Shown: in pieces, positions 27,349 to 35,670 of the stretch | Layout: each line of letters starts with the position of its first letter | How positions within the stretch are numbered: position 1 is the first letter of the stretch | Assembly: GCF_028994805.1 (NCBI RefSeq) | Contig: NZ_JAJQQP010000005.1 | Span: forward strand, 340,183-404,182 | Source: Promicromonospora iranensis | GTDB taxonomy: Bacteria > Actinomycetota > Actinomycetes > Actinomycetales > Cellulomonadaceae | Direction: 5' to 3' | Length of the DNA: 64,000 bases | The notes under the pieces: model-generated | Told to the model about the DNA's origin: nothing | Database searches by the model: none | The model's input: only the letters and a program-made list of their open reading frames with translations | Program-made: the position numbers and the translations under genes

Positions 27349-28195
27349 CGGTCGCCCCTTCGGTCCGATCCGCGCCCCGTCTCGAGGTCGTCTCCCCGAC
27401 CGTAGGCACGATCGACCCCGCACGCACGCCGCTCCTGCGGCCGGTCACGCGGTACCAGTCGGCGGCCAGCAGCACCATGAGCGTGACGTCGACCATGTCG
27501 CCGCCGTAGTACATGAGCTGGGCGCCTGCTCGCCCGTCCTGCGTGCCGACCCCGGGCGGTGGATGGGCATAGAGCCACTTGGCGAGCACCGAGTGCGTGG
27601 CGACGAAGACGACGAGGACAGCGGCGCGCACGCGCAGGGACACGGGGTGCAGGCGAGAGTCGGGCCCGACGAGCGACGCGGTGAAGAGACCGCCGGCCAG
27701 GAGCACGTGAGCGTGCACCGCGAGGCCGAGGAGCGCCGACGCGTGGGCGTGATGGAACAGCTCCGTGGTGTACAGCAGCCAGAGGCCGCCGGCGTTCAGC
27801 AGGCTCGCGGTCACCGGGTGCGACACGACGCGAGCCCACGGGCTGCGCAGGATCCCGGTGACGGTCCGGGCCCGGTCGACGGGCAGCGCGCGCAGGAGCA
27901 GCGTGACCGGAGCTGCGAGCACGAGCAGCAGCGGCGCGAGCATGCCGAGCAGGACGTGCCCGAGCATGTGCGCGGTGAAGCTCGTCCGCGCGGCGGAGGC
28001 CACCGGGCCCAGGGCAGCCGCCGCGCAGGCCAGTCCGAGGTACCACAGCGCCGTCCGGTGCGTGGGCCACGGGCTGCGCCGTCGCGACGCCACGAGCGCG
28101 ACCGCGTAGCCGGCCGCGGCAGCGGCCAGGACCAGGACCGTGAGCACGTCCCACGGCGTGGTGCCGAGGTCCTGGCTGTGGTGGTGGTCCGTCAC
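27254..28195 (-). CDS. CtaG-like cytochrome c oxidase assembly membrane protein
   Basis: A 313-residue protein with seven or so membrane segments of the caa3-type oxidase assembly (CtaG/DUF1404-like) family: HMLGHVLLGMLAPLLLVLAAPVTLLLRALP and the MYYGGDMVDVTLMVLLAADWY segment near the end. It would help copper insertion or assembly of a terminal oxidase. GTG 28195 starts 5 nt after the DUF2243 stop (coupling). Odd: the reading frame continues past the last membrane helix as an Arg-rich tail of about 50 residues and overlaps the SDR gene by 95 nt, so the natural stop may have been lost. Confidence 0.82.
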   Translation of the reverse strand: MTDHHHSQDLGTTPWDVLTVLVLAAAAAGYAVALVASRRRSPWPTHRTALWYLGLACAAAALGPVASAARTSFTAHMLGHVLLGMLAPLLLVLAAPVTLLLRALPVDRARTVTGILRSPWARVVSHPVTASLLNAGGLWLLYTTELFHHAHASALLGLAVHAHVLLAGGLFTASLVGPDSRLHPVSLRVRAAVLVVFVATHSVLAKWLYAHPPPGVGTQDGRAGAQLMYYGGDMVDVTLMVLLAADWYRVTGRRSGVRAGSIVPTVGETTSRRGADRTEGATDDRARAPAPTGEAARRPRHRRIQRHRLRDRP

Positions 28196-28200
28196 CGCGC

Positions 28201-28701
28201 TCAGCCGCCGGCGGGCACCGGCCGGGCATGGCGCAGCACGAGCACACCGGCGACCAGGATCACGAGGGCCGAGCCGATCCACACCGCGTCGTAGGGCAGC
28301 AGGTCCACCCCGTACCGGATCTGGTGGATCCCCAGGACCTTGTGGTCGATCACGCCGTCGAAGAGCTGGAAGGCGCCCACGCCCGCGAGTACCGCCCCGG
28401 TCCACCGTCGCCACACCACCTCGGCCCGACGGCGGACGTCGGCCAGCAGGAACAGCGACCATACGGTGATGAACCAGCCGACCGCGTGGAGCACGCCGTC
28501 GGCGGCCAGCGCCACCTCCGTCGTCGACAGGTCGTAGAAGTGGTGCCACTGCAGACCCAGGTGGAAGACGAGCAGGTCGATCATCGACGCCGCGATGCCG
28601 CACCCGAACAGGAACCCGGACAGCACGGTCCGTCGGTCCGTGTCGTCCGGAGGGCTGGCAGGATCGCCCGGGGAGCGTCCGGTCGGAGCGGCGGCGGGCA
28701 T
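28201..28701 (-). CDS. DUF2243 membrane protein
   Basis: A 166-residue protein with four membrane segments of the DUF2243 family. Conserved parts: GFLFGCGIAASMIDLLVFHLGLQWHHFYD and FQLFDGVIDHKVLGIHQIRYG, rich in histidines that could bind metal or heme. DUF2243 genes are often next to ctaG, as here, suggesting a joint role in respiratory-oxidase assembly (inference). ATG 28701 with GGAAGGGG. First gene of the DUF2243-CtaG-SDR operon. Confidence 0.87.
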   Translation of the reverse strand: MPAAAPTGRSPGDPASPPDDTDRRTVLSGFLFGCGIAASMIDLLVFHLGLQWHHFYDLSTTEVALAADGVLHAVGWFITVWSLFLLADVRRRAEVVWRRWTGAVLAGVGAFQLFDGVIDHKVLGIHQIRYGVDLLPYDAVWIGSALVILVAGVLVLRHARPVPAGG

Positions 28702-28798
28702 CGGGTTCCCCTTCCGTGGGCGGCGTCGTCGGCCTCACCTCGACGGTAGACGAGGACGCGCGATCGAGACACCCGCGCGGACGCCGTCGGCCTGCGGG

Positions 28799-28826
28799 TT
28801 GCCAGTGCCCGCGACCTCGTTAAGGT
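28799..28826 (+). promoter_or_regulatory. Promoter of a leaderless gene
   Basis: TTGCCA (28799-28804), 16-nt spacer, TAAGGT (28821-28826), then 6 nt to the ATG at 28833. The clearest full promoter among the leaderless starts in this window. Confidence 0.65.
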
Positions 28827-28832
28827 CAGAGC

Positions 28833-29294
28833 ATGGTGACCGTCACGCGGGCCGCCCGATGCACTCCCGACGCGGTCCTGGGTGTGCTCGCCGACGGCTG
28901 GTCGTACTCGAGCTGGGTGGTCGGCACGGCACGCATCCGGGCCGTCGACCCGGCATGGCCGGAGCCGGGCGCCCGCATCCTCCACTCGGTCGGTATGTGG
29001 CCCGCCCTGCTCGACGACGAGACGGTCGTGCGTGCCTGGGACCCGCAGCGGTCGATCGAGCTGCAGGCGAGGGGCTGGCCGGCGGGCGAGGCGCGCGTGC
29101 TGATCGAGGTGGAGCCGACGCCGTCGGGAGCCGGCTGCAGGATCCGCGTCACGGAGGACGCCGACAAGGGCCCCGGCAAGATCCTGCCCAGGCCGGCCCG
29201 TAGCGCGGTGATCGCCCCCCGGAACATCGAGACGCTGCGCCGGCTCTTGCTCATCGCCGAGCGACAAGCACCCGAGCAGGGGCGTCCGGGCTGA
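28833..29294 (+). CDS. SRPBCC (START-like) family protein
   Basis: A 153-residue protein with the helix-grip fold pattern of polyketide-cyclase/SRPBCC proteins: MVTVTRAARCTPDAVLGVLA at the start, SYSSWVVGTARIRAVDPAWP, a central beta-sheet and a long C-terminal helix (APRNIETLRRLLLIAERQ). The family binds hydrophobic ligands. It lies beside the phenolic-lipid cluster but on its own leaderless promoter, so a link is speculative. Confidence 0.82.
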   Translation: MVTVTRAARCTPDAVLGVLADGWSYSSWVVGTARIRAVDPAWPEPGARILHSVGMWPALLDDETVVRAWDPQRSIELQARGWPAGEARVLIEVEPTPSGAGCRIRVTEDADKGPGKILPRPARSAVIAPRNIETLRRLLLIAERQAPEQGRPG

Positions 29295-29314
29295 CCCGAG
29301 CAGGTCCCGGCGAC

Positions 29315-29344
29315 GGTGCCGACCGTGGTGGTGCCGACCGTGGT
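29315..29344 (+). repeat. 15-bp perfect tandem repeat
   Basis: GGTGCCGACCGTGGT occurs twice head to tail, between the stop codons of two convergent genes. No coding role; likely slippage. I see no stem-loop replacing a terminator here. Confidence 0.85.
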
Positions 29345-29355
29345 GCCGTGCGCGC

Positions 29356-30951
29356 TCACGGGTCCCGCAGCAGCCGTCCCCAGGCGCTGCGTACGAGCGC
29401 CCGGGGGAGCGTGCCCCAACGGCTGGACGCGGCCAGGGCGACGCGTGCGGCGTTCCACCCGCAGGCGCCGTGCACACCACCGCCCGGGTGAGCCGCCGCG
29501 CTCGCGAGGTAGAGCCGTTCGACCGGCGTCTCAGGTCGGCCGAGCCCGGGCGTGGGCCGGAAGACGAGCTGCTGATGGACCGCCGACGTGCCGCCGTTGA
29601 TCGCGCCGTCGACGAGGTTGGCGTCCGCCGCCTGGAGATCCGCCGGGCTCTGGACGGAGCGGCCGACCACCGTGCCGCGAAAGCCGGGGGCGACGCGGTC
29701 GAGGGCGTCCTCCATGCGCTGAGCCTGACCGGCGACGGCGTCCTCGGTCCAGCGCACGCCGTGCGGCACGTGGGTGTAGGCCCACGCGGACTCCGTGCCG
29801 CGGGGAGACCGCGTCGGGTCCGAGGTCGTCATCTGCCCGAGGACGAGGAACGGGCGCGCGGGGACCTCCCCCTTGGACAGGGCCGCTGCGACATCGACGA
29901 AGCCTCGGCGGTCCACGCCGAGATGGACGGTCCCGGCCCCGTGCGCCGCACCGGCCGCCCACGCGAGGGGGCGGTCGAGCGCCCAGTTGATCTTGAACGT
30001 CGGGTGGTCCCACTGGAACCGGCCGAGGTCGCGCACGAGGCGGGGCGGCAGGTGTTCCGTGCCGACGAGGTCCCGGTACAGGGCCGGGGCGCTCACGTCG
30101 GCGAGCACCGCACGCCGGGCACGGACGAGCTCGCCGCGGGCCGTCCGGACACCGACCGCTCGGTTGCGTGCGACGAGCACGCGTTCGACGCGCGTCCCGG
30201 TGACGACGTCACCCCCGCCGGCGCGAACTCGTGCGGCGAGCGCGTCGGCGAGCGATCCGGCACCGCCCACGGGCACGGGAAAACCGACGTCCTGGCCCAG
30301 CATCGTCAGTAGCCAGCCGAAGAGGCCGCTGCCCGCGGCGTCGGGTGGGACGTCGGAGTGCATCGCGTTACCGGTGAGGAGCAGCCCGCCACCCTCGCCC
30401 CGGAACGTCTCGTCCGCGAGCCGGCGCACCGGCAGGACGCCGAGGCGGCCGAGGTCGAGCGTTCCGCCGACACCGAGCCGGCTCAGCAGCCGCAGGGCCG
30501 GGCGGGCGGCGGGCAGCGGGCTGAAGAGGGCGTCGAGCAGCGGGTCGCGTACTCGCTCCCAGCCGGCGAACATGCGGAGCCAGGCGTCGCCGTCGCCCGG
30601 ACCGAGCTCTTCGAGTCCCGCGGCGGTGTCCTCGGGCTCGGTGCGCAGCACGACGGACCCTCCGTCGTCGAGGACGTGGGCCAGGACGGACGGTGCCCGC
30701 GACCAGGCCAGCCCGTGCTCCTCCAGGTGCAGGCCCCGGATCACCGGCGAGCCGGCCGCGAGCGGGTAGAACGCGCTGAACAGGTCGGTGCGGAAGCCCG
30801 GCGCCTCGGTCTCGGCCGTGCGCACCGCTCCGCCGACGGCGTCCTGCTCCTCGAGCACCAGCACGTCCCAGCCGGCGTCGACGAGCGCGTTCGCGGCGAC
30901 CAGCCCGTTGGGACCGGCGCCGACGACCACCGCGTCGACCGTCCTCACCAT
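29356..30951 (-). CDS. Phytoene-desaturase-like FAD oxidoreductase
   Basis: A 531-residue flavoprotein of the CrtI/NAD(P)/FAD-dependent oxidoreductase family: the N-terminal dinucleotide motif DAVVVGAGPNGLVAANALVDAG, PVGGAGSLADALAARVRAGG in the middle, and near the end HPGGGVHGACGWNAARVAL, the family's C-terminal FAD-contact motif. Carotenoid genes are absent, and the gene follows UbiA in the phenolic-lipid cluster. In the related agq cluster a reductase saturates one geranyl double bond; this gene is a natural candidate for such a step (inference). ATG 30951 lacks a ribosome site but overlaps a possible small reading frame (30945-31013). Confidence 0.83.
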   Translation of the reverse strand: MVRTVDAVVVGAGPNGLVAANALVDAGWDVLVLEEQDAVGGAVRTAETEAPGFRTDLFSAFYPLAAGSPVIRGLHLEEHGLAWSRAPSVLAHVLDDGGSVVLRTEPEDTAAGLEELGPGDGDAWLRMFAGWERVRDPLLDALFSPLPAARPALRLLSRLGVGGTLDLGRLGVLPVRRLADETFRGEGGGLLLTGNAMHSDVPPDAAGSGLFGWLLTMLGQDVGFPVPVGGAGSLADALAARVRAGGGDVVTGTRVERVLVARNRAVGVRTARGELVRARRAVLADVSAPALYRDLVGTEHLPPRLVRDLGRFQWDHPTFKINWALDRPLAWAAGAAHGAGTVHLGVDRRGFVDVAAALSKGEVPARPFLVLGQMTTSDPTRSPRGTESAWAYTHVPHGVRWTEDAVAGQAQRMEDALDRVAPGFRGTVVGRSVQSPADLQAADANLVDGAINGGTSAVHQQLVFRPTPGLGRPETPVERLYLASAAAHPGGGVHGACGWNAARVALAASSRWGTLPRALVRSAWGRLLRDP

Positions 30952-31013
30952 GGGCGCGGCACCCGGCCCACCATCCGGCCCACCACCGACCTGTCCACCA
31001 GCAGCTCCTCCAT
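30945..31013 (-). CDS. Possible small coupled ORF between UbiA and oxidoreductase genes
   Basis: Encodes MEELLVDRSVVGRMVGRVPR followed by two residues and a TGA that overlaps the oxidoreductase ATG (ATGGTGA). The frame is open back to the UbiA stop and the composition there looks protein-like (TGPDPTGVVGALATAADRGQ), but no standard start codon opens that longer form. It could be a leader that carries ribosomes to the ATG at 30951, or chance. Confidence 0.25.
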   Translation of the reverse strand: MEELLVDRSVVGRMVGRVPRPW

Positions 31014-31090
31014 CGGGTCCCGTCCAGCCTGCCCACGATCGGCCGCGGTCGCCAGCGCGCCGACGACGCCCGTGGGGTCCGGGCCGGTGT

Positions 31091-31948
31091 TCAGGGGACC
31101 ACCGCGATGTCGGACGCGGCCAGGGCAAGCAGCACCACGCACACCACGGCGACCCCCATGCTGAGACCGAACGGCGCGCGGCTGCGCGGCCGCGCGAGCG
31201 CCGTGGCACCCGCGGCAAGAGCCAGGCAGGCAGCGACCGCGCCGCCGAACCAGGCGGCCGGAGCCGGAGGGCCGCCCGGGCCGGTGACGACCAGGCCGAC
31301 CGCGGCGAGCAGGAGGCACGGGGCCAGCACGCCGCATGCGCGGCGGCCGAGCCGGTGCGGCAGGCCCCGGACGCCTGTCGCGGCGTCGTCCTCCAGGTCC
31401 GGCAGCGTGTTCGCGACGTGTGCTCCCGTACCCAGCAGCGCTGCCGCGGCGACCGCCCAGCCGGCGGGTACGCGCGGACCCGGCGCGGCGAGGACGACGA
31501 AGACCGCCAGCAGCCCGAAGGAGAGCGCGTAGGGCAGCCACGACCACACGGTCGCCTTGAGCCGCGCGTTGTACGCCCAGGCTCCGCCGACCGCCACGAG
31601 ATGCGCGGCGCCCGGCGCGAGACCGAGCGCGAGCGACGCGGCGACGCACACGGCGAGCGCCGCCAGGGCGGCGGCACGCAGGCCGCGGGCGGTGACGAGT
31701 CCTGCGACCACGGGCTTGTCGATGCGGCCGACGGTCGCGTCGCGCGCGGCGTCGATCCAGTCGTTGGACCACCCGACGGAGAGCTGACCGGTGCCGACAG
31801 CTGCCGTGACCAGCGCGACGGTCGTCCCGTCGGAGCCGAGGGCAGCGGCCAGCGCGGCGGACAGGCCGGTCACGACGACGGTCGGAGCGGCATGGCTCGC
31901 GAGCACGAGGCCGCGGGCCAGGCGACGGACTTCCTTGCCGGACATCAT
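31091..31948 (-). CDS. UbiA-family prenyltransferase
   Basis: A 285-residue protein with eight or nine membrane segments. The first Asp-rich motif NDWIDAARD (N62, D63, D66, D70) and the second, TLPDLEDDAATG, are the magnesium-diphosphate sites of UbiA enzymes, which attach a prenyl chain to an aromatic or similar acceptor in the membrane. Divergent from the type III PKS gene, so the acceptor is probably the resorcinol/hydroquinone made by its neighbours. ATG 31948 lies 7 nt after TAGCGT on the minus strand; a second ATG at 31945 is adjacent. Confidence 0.87.
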   Translation of the reverse strand: MMSGKEVRRLARGLVLASHAAPTVVVTGLSAALAAALGSDGTTVALVTAAVGTGQLSVGWSNDWIDAARDATVGRIDKPVVAGLVTARGLRAAALAALAVCVAASLALGLAPGAAHLVAVGGAWAYNARLKATVWSWLPYALSFGLLAVFVVLAAPGPRVPAGWAVAAAALLGTGAHVANTLPDLEDDAATGVRGLPHRLGRRACGVLAPCLLLAAVGLVVTGPGGPPAPAAWFGGAVAACLALAAGATALARPRSRAPFGLSMGVAVVCVVLLALAASDIAVVP

Positions 31949-31950
31949 GG

Positions 31951-32009
31951 GCGGCACGCTAGTCGTGCCGCGTCCTCGGCGCGCGGGTGGCGTGGTCCTG
32001 CGTCACGAT
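31951..32009. promoter_or_regulatory. Divergent promoters with an inverted repeat
   Basis: The 67-nt gap between ubiA-like and PKS genes holds a minus-strand -10 TAGCGT (31961-31956, 7 nt before ATG 31948) and a plus-strand -10 CACGAT (32004-32009, 6 nt before ATG 32016). GCGGCACG-CTAGT-CGTGCCGC (31951-31971) is a perfect 8-bp inverted repeat covering the minus-strand -10 and is a good operator candidate. Confidence 0.55.
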
Positions 32010-32015
32010 GCTGAG

Positions 32016-33125
32016 ATGTCGTGTGTCGTGGCGGTCGAGCCCGTTCTGCCCGCGAACGTGTACGCCCAGGAGGCGGTCACCGACGTCGTGGGGCCGCTGG
32101 TGGCGCCGGACCCGGCACGGACCGCGCTGCTGCGGCGGCTGCACGCGAGCGCCGGTGTGGAGCACCGGCACCTGGTGCTGCCGCTGGAGGAGTACGCGGA
32201 CCTGCACTCCCTGGGTGCGACGAACGCGGTCTTCATCCGGGAGGGGGCCCGGCTGGCCGAGCGTGCGTGCCGCCGGGCGCTGTCCACGGCGGGCCTCAGA
32301 CCGGAGGACGTCGACCATGTCTTCGCCACGTCGGTGACCGGGGTCGCAGCTCCGTCGCTGGACGTGCTGCTCGCGGAGCGGCTCGGCCTGCGGAGCGACG
32401 TGCGGCGCACGCCGTCCTTCGGGCTCGGCTGTGCGGGTGGCGCCGGCGGGCTGGCGCGCGTGCACGACCATCTGCTGGGCAGACCGCGCGACGTGTCCCT
32501 CCTGGTGTCCGTCGAGCTGTGCTCGCTGACCCTGCAGCACGGGGACGACTCCCCGGCCAACATGGTGGCGTCCGGCCTGTTCGGCGACGGCGCGGCCGCC
32601 GCCGTCGTCGTCGGTGCGATGCACCCGCTGGCGCTGGCGCCCCCGGGCGGTACCCCGGGGCGCCGGGCAGGCCGTCGGCGCACGGCCACGGTGGTCGACA
32701 CACGCTCGCGGTTGTATCCCGGCACCACGGACGCGCTGGGCTGGGAGGTGCGTGACACCGGGTTCGCGATCGTGCTCTCCGCCGGCCTGCCGGGCCTGCT
32801 GCGTGCGCACCTGCTCGCCGACGTCAAGGGGTTGCTCGCGGAGCACGACCTGACCCCGGTGGAGGTGCCCACGTGGGTCGTGCACGCGGGTGGTCCGCGG
32901 GTCATCGATGCCGTGCGGGATGCGCTCGGGCTGGCTGAGGACGCGGTCCGGGAGAGCCGGGCGAGCCTCGCGTGCGCGGGCAACCTGTCGTCCGCGTCCG
33001 TGCTCGATGTGCTGGCCAGGACGCTGGCGAGCGCTGACGCCCCGTCGGGCTCGCCCGCCGTGCTCATGGCGTTCGGCCCGGGTGTCTCGTGCGAGCTGGT
33101 GCTGCTGAACCTGGAGGGCCGCTGA
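32016..33125 (+). CDS. Type III polyketide synthase
   Basis: A 369-residue chalcone-synthase-fold enzyme with the complete triad: C139 (FGLGCAGGAGG), H290 (WVVHAGGPRVID) and N323 (AGNLSSASVL). It would condense a fatty-acyl starter with malonyl units to an alkylresorcinol or alkylpyrone. The following methyltransferase and FAD hydroxylase match the order of srsA-srsB-srsC in Streptomyces griseus and agqA-B-C in Actinoplanes, favouring alkylresorcinol. A Pro/Gly/Arg-rich stretch at 208-223 is a loop insertion. ATG 32016 lies 6 nt after CACGAT. Confidence 0.9.
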   Translation: MSCVVAVEPVLPANVYAQEAVTDVVGPLVAPDPARTALLRRLHASAGVEHRHLVLPLEEYADLHSLGATNAVFIREGARLAERACRRALSTAGLRPEDVDHVFATSVTGVAAPSLDVLLAERLGLRSDVRRTPSFGLGCAGGAGGLARVHDHLLGRPRDVSLLVSVELCSLTLQHGDDSPANMVASGLFGDGAAAAVVVGAMHPLALAPPGGTPGRRAGRRRTATVVDTRSRLYPGTTDALGWEVRDTGFAIVLSAGLPGLLRAHLLADVKGLLAEHDLTPVEVPTWVVHAGGPRVIDAVRDALGLAEDAVRESRASLACAGNLSSASVLDVLARTLASADAPSGSPAVLMAFGPGVSCELVLLNLEGR

Positions 33126-33126
33126 C

Positions 33127-33654
33127 ATGCTGGTGTTCTATGTCGTCCTGGTGGGTGCGACGGCGCTCGAGCGGCTCGCCGAGCTCGTCGTGTCGGCCCG
33201 CAACGCCCGGTGGTCCTTCGCCCGCGGTGGCGTCGAGTCGGGGCGAGGGCACTTCCCGGCGATGGTGGTGCTGCACAGCGGCCTCCTGGTGGCGTGCGTC
33301 GCCGAGGCGGTGCTCGCCGAACGGCCGTTCCTGCCGTGGCTCGGCTGGCCGATGCTCGTCCTGGTGCTCGCGAGCCAGGCCTTGCGGTGGTGGTGCGTGG
33401 CGACGTTGGGGCGCCGCTGGAACACCCGCATCATCGTGGTGCCGGGCCTGTCGCTCGTGTCGGCGGGTCCGTACCGGTGGATGCGCCACCCGAACTACGT
33501 GGCGGTGGTGGTCGAGGGCATCGCGCTGCCGCTGGTGCACACCTCATGGGTCACGGCCCTCGTGTTCACGGTGCTGAACGCGGTGCTGCTGGCGCGGTTC
33601 CGGATACCTGCCGAGGAACGGGCGCTGCGGATGTCCGCGGTCGGCGAGCGGTGA
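33127..33654 (+). CDS. Isoprenylcysteine-carboxyl-methyltransferase-like (ICMT) methyltransferase
   Basis: A 175-residue membrane protein with four or five helices. The segment AGPYRWMRHPNYVAVVVEGI carries the GPYRxxRHPxY motif of ICMT/PEMT-type methyltransferases that use S-adenosylmethionine at the membrane. In the srs and agq pathways a protein of this type O-methylates the alkylresorcinol or alkylhydroquinone. ATG is separated from the PKS stop by one base, so translation is probably coupled. Confidence 0.88.
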   Translation: MLVFYVVLVGATALERLAELVVSARNARWSFARGGVESGRGHFPAMVVLHSGLLVACVAEAVLAERPFLPWLGWPMLVLVLASQALRWWCVATLGRRWNTRIIVVPGLSLVSAGPYRWMRHPNYVAVVVEGIALPLVHTSWVTALVFTVLNAVLLARFRIPAEERALRMSAVGER

Positions 33655-34769
33655 GCAGCGTGGGATCCGGCACCACCGACGTGGACGTCCTGGTGGTGGG
33701 TGCCGGGCCGGTCGGGCTGGCGGCGGCGGTACGTGCGCGGGCCGCCGGGCTCGACGTGCTGGTCGTCGACCGGCGGTCGGGCACCCTGGACAAGGCCTGC
33801 GGCGAGGGCCTGCTCCCCGGTGCGCTCCGGGCCGTGCAGGCCCTCGGTATCGACCCACCCGGTCATCAGCTGTCCGGTATCAGCTACCGGTCGCCCGGCC
33901 GATGTGCTGATCACCGTTTCACGTCCGGGCCCGGTCGCGGCGTCCGGCGGACGACCCTCCACGACGCCCTGCGCGAGCGCGCGACCGACGTCGGCGCGCC
34001 GTTCCTGCACGGGAGAGTCTGTGGCCTGCGGCAGGACGCCGCGGGCGTCGAGGTGGACGTCGCACGGACGTCGCGCGCGGACGGGGCGGGAGAAGCACGT
34101 GGCTCGGTCACGGTGCGTGCCGGATGGGTGCTGGGGTGCGACGGCCTGCACTCCACGGTGCGCCGGTTGGCGGGGCTCGAACCGGGGTCCGGGCAGCACG
34201 GCGGCCGGCCGACGGGCGACCGGTACGGGCTGCGCCGGCACTTCCAGGTGCGGCCGTGGACCGACCTCGTCGAGGTGCACTGGTCGCCGGACGTCGAGGC
34301 CTACGTGACGCCGGTCGGTGCGGAGACCGTCGGCGTCGCCCTGCTCGGGTCCCGCACCGTGCACGAGGCGGGGTTCGACGCGCTGCTGCGCTCCCGGTTC
34401 CCGGAGCTGAGCGCACGGCTCGCTGGTGCCGCGGTCACCGGCTCGCTGCTCGGTGCCGGCCCCCTGCGCCGGCGGTCGCGGCGGCGTTCCGCGGGCCGCG
34501 TGCGGCTGGTGGGTGACGCGTCCGGCTACGTCGACGCACTGACCGGCGAGGGGGTCCGCGTGGGGCTCGCCCAGGCGGACGCCGCCGTCCGGCACCTCGG
34601 CGACGGCGACGCGTACGAGCGTGCGTGGCGGGCGGTGACCCGCGACTACCGCACGCTCACCACCGGGCTGCTCGCCTGGGCCTCCAGCCCCGTCCGCCGG
34701 GCCATCGTGCCGGCGGCGTCGCGGGCGCCGTGGCTCTACGGCGCCGTGGTCGAGCGGCTGGCACGCTGA
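33651..34769 (+). CDS. FAD-dependent monooxygenase (aromatic hydroxylase type)
   Basis: A 372-residue flavoprotein: DVDVLVVGAGPVGLAAAVRA at the N-terminus, and RVRLVGDASGYVDALTGEGV, the GD motif of group-A hydroxylases and geranylgeranyl-reductase-like proteins. As the third gene behind the type III PKS it corresponds to SrsC/AgqC, which hydroxylates the resorcinol ring to a hydroquinone/quinone. The GTG start overlaps the methyltransferase stop (GTGA). The 3' end converges with the IclR gene, 12 nt apart. Confidence 0.87.
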   Translation: MSSVGSGTTDVDVLVVGAGPVGLAAAVRARAAGLDVLVVDRRSGTLDKACGEGLLPGALRAVQALGIDPPGHQLSGISYRSPGRCADHRFTSGPGRGVRRTTLHDALRERATDVGAPFLHGRVCGLRQDAAGVEVDVARTSRADGAGEARGSVTVRAGWVLGCDGLHSTVRRLAGLEPGSGQHGGRPTGDRYGLRRHFQVRPWTDLVEVHWSPDVEAYVTPVGAETVGVALLGSRTVHEAGFDALLRSRFPELSARLAGAAVTGSLLGAGPLRRRSRRRSAGRVRLVGDASGYVDALTGEGVRVGLAQADAAVRHLGDGDAYERAWRAVTRDYRTLTTGLLAWASSPVRRAIVPAASRAPWLYGAVVERLAR

Positions 34770-34781
34770 CTCCCGGCCTGC

Positions 34782-35585
34782 TCAGCGCACCAGGCTGTTG
34801 CCCTGCACGGCCGCCAGCCGCGCCCTCACGCTGAGCAGGGTCTCGATGATGTGGTCCTCGCGCCCGTCGCCGAGCCGGCTGATCGGCACCGCGACGCTCA
34901 TCGCGTCCACCGAGTGGTGGCTGAAGGGGAGTGCGACGCCGAAGCAGCGCACGCCCAGGCACGACTCCTCGCTCTCCGTGGCGTAGCCCTGGTAGGCCGC
35001 ACGGTCGATGATCTCGAGCACCGAGTCCTTGTCGGTGGTGGTCTTCGGCGTGATCGCGGCGATCGACTCCGGCACCAGGTCGCGCCGCGACTCGGCCGGC
35101 ATCTCGGCGAGCAGGGCGCGCCCCAGCGACGTGGCGTACGCCGGGAGCCGGCGTCCGACGGCGGAGTGCATGCGCAGCGGGTGCACCGACTCGCGCTTGG
35201 CGGTGTAGATGACGTCGGCGCCGTCGAGCCGTCCGAGATGGACGGTCTCCTCGGTGGCGGCGGCCACCTCGTCCAGCACGGCCGTGGCGCGGGCCAGCAC
35301 CGGGTCGCCGTCGAGGTAGGCCGAGCTCACGACGAGGGAGTGGATGCCGAGCTGGTAGACGCTCCCGGTCGGGTCGGTCTGCAGCCAGCCGCGATCGGTC
35401 ATGGTCCGCAGCAGCGCGTGGAGGCTGCTCTTGGGGATGTTCAGGCGGGTCGAGAGCTGCAGCTGGGTCCCCGGGCCGTGGGCCGCGATGTCGTCCAGCA
35501 GGTCCAGGGCGCGGGCCGCGGACTTGACCGGCCCGGTGTCGCTGGTGCCGGCGGCCTCCCGGGGGAGTTCCTTCTGAAGCTGCAT
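34782..35585 (-). CDS. IclR-family transcriptional regulator
   Basis: A 267-residue regulator: an N-terminal winged helix (AARALDLLDDIAAHGPGTQL; LNIPKSSLHALLRTMTDRGW) and a C-terminal effector-binding domain (LPAYATSLGRALLAEMP; GVALPFSHHSVDAMSVAVPI). Divergent from kduI with two copies of a GTTC-N8-GRAC motif between, so it very probably controls the sugar operon and itself, as KdgR-type IclR proteins do for uronate genes. ATG 35585 has AGAGGAG at good spacing; ATG 35591 is too close to it. The leader contains a 17-bp imperfect tandem repeat (GCAGAARGACCAGA). Confidence 0.9.
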   Translation of the reverse strand: MQLQKELPREAAGTSDTGPVKSAARALDLLDDIAAHGPGTQLQLSTRLNIPKSSLHALLRTMTDRGWLQTDPTGSVYQLGIHSLVVSSAYLDGDPVLARATAVLDEVAAATEETVHLGRLDGADVIYTAKRESVHPLRMHSAVGRRLPAYATSLGRALLAEMPAESRRDLVPESIAAITPKTTTDKDSVLEIIDRAAYQGYATESEESCLGVRCFGVALPFSHHSVDAMSVAVPISRLGDGREDHIIETLLSVRARLAAVQGNSLVR

Positions 35586-35670
35586 GGACATTCTCCTCTG
35601 GTCTTTCTGCAGGTCTGGTCCTTCTGCGGGTACCGGGGCAGACCCACGGGGTGAATCGACCCTATCGCGA

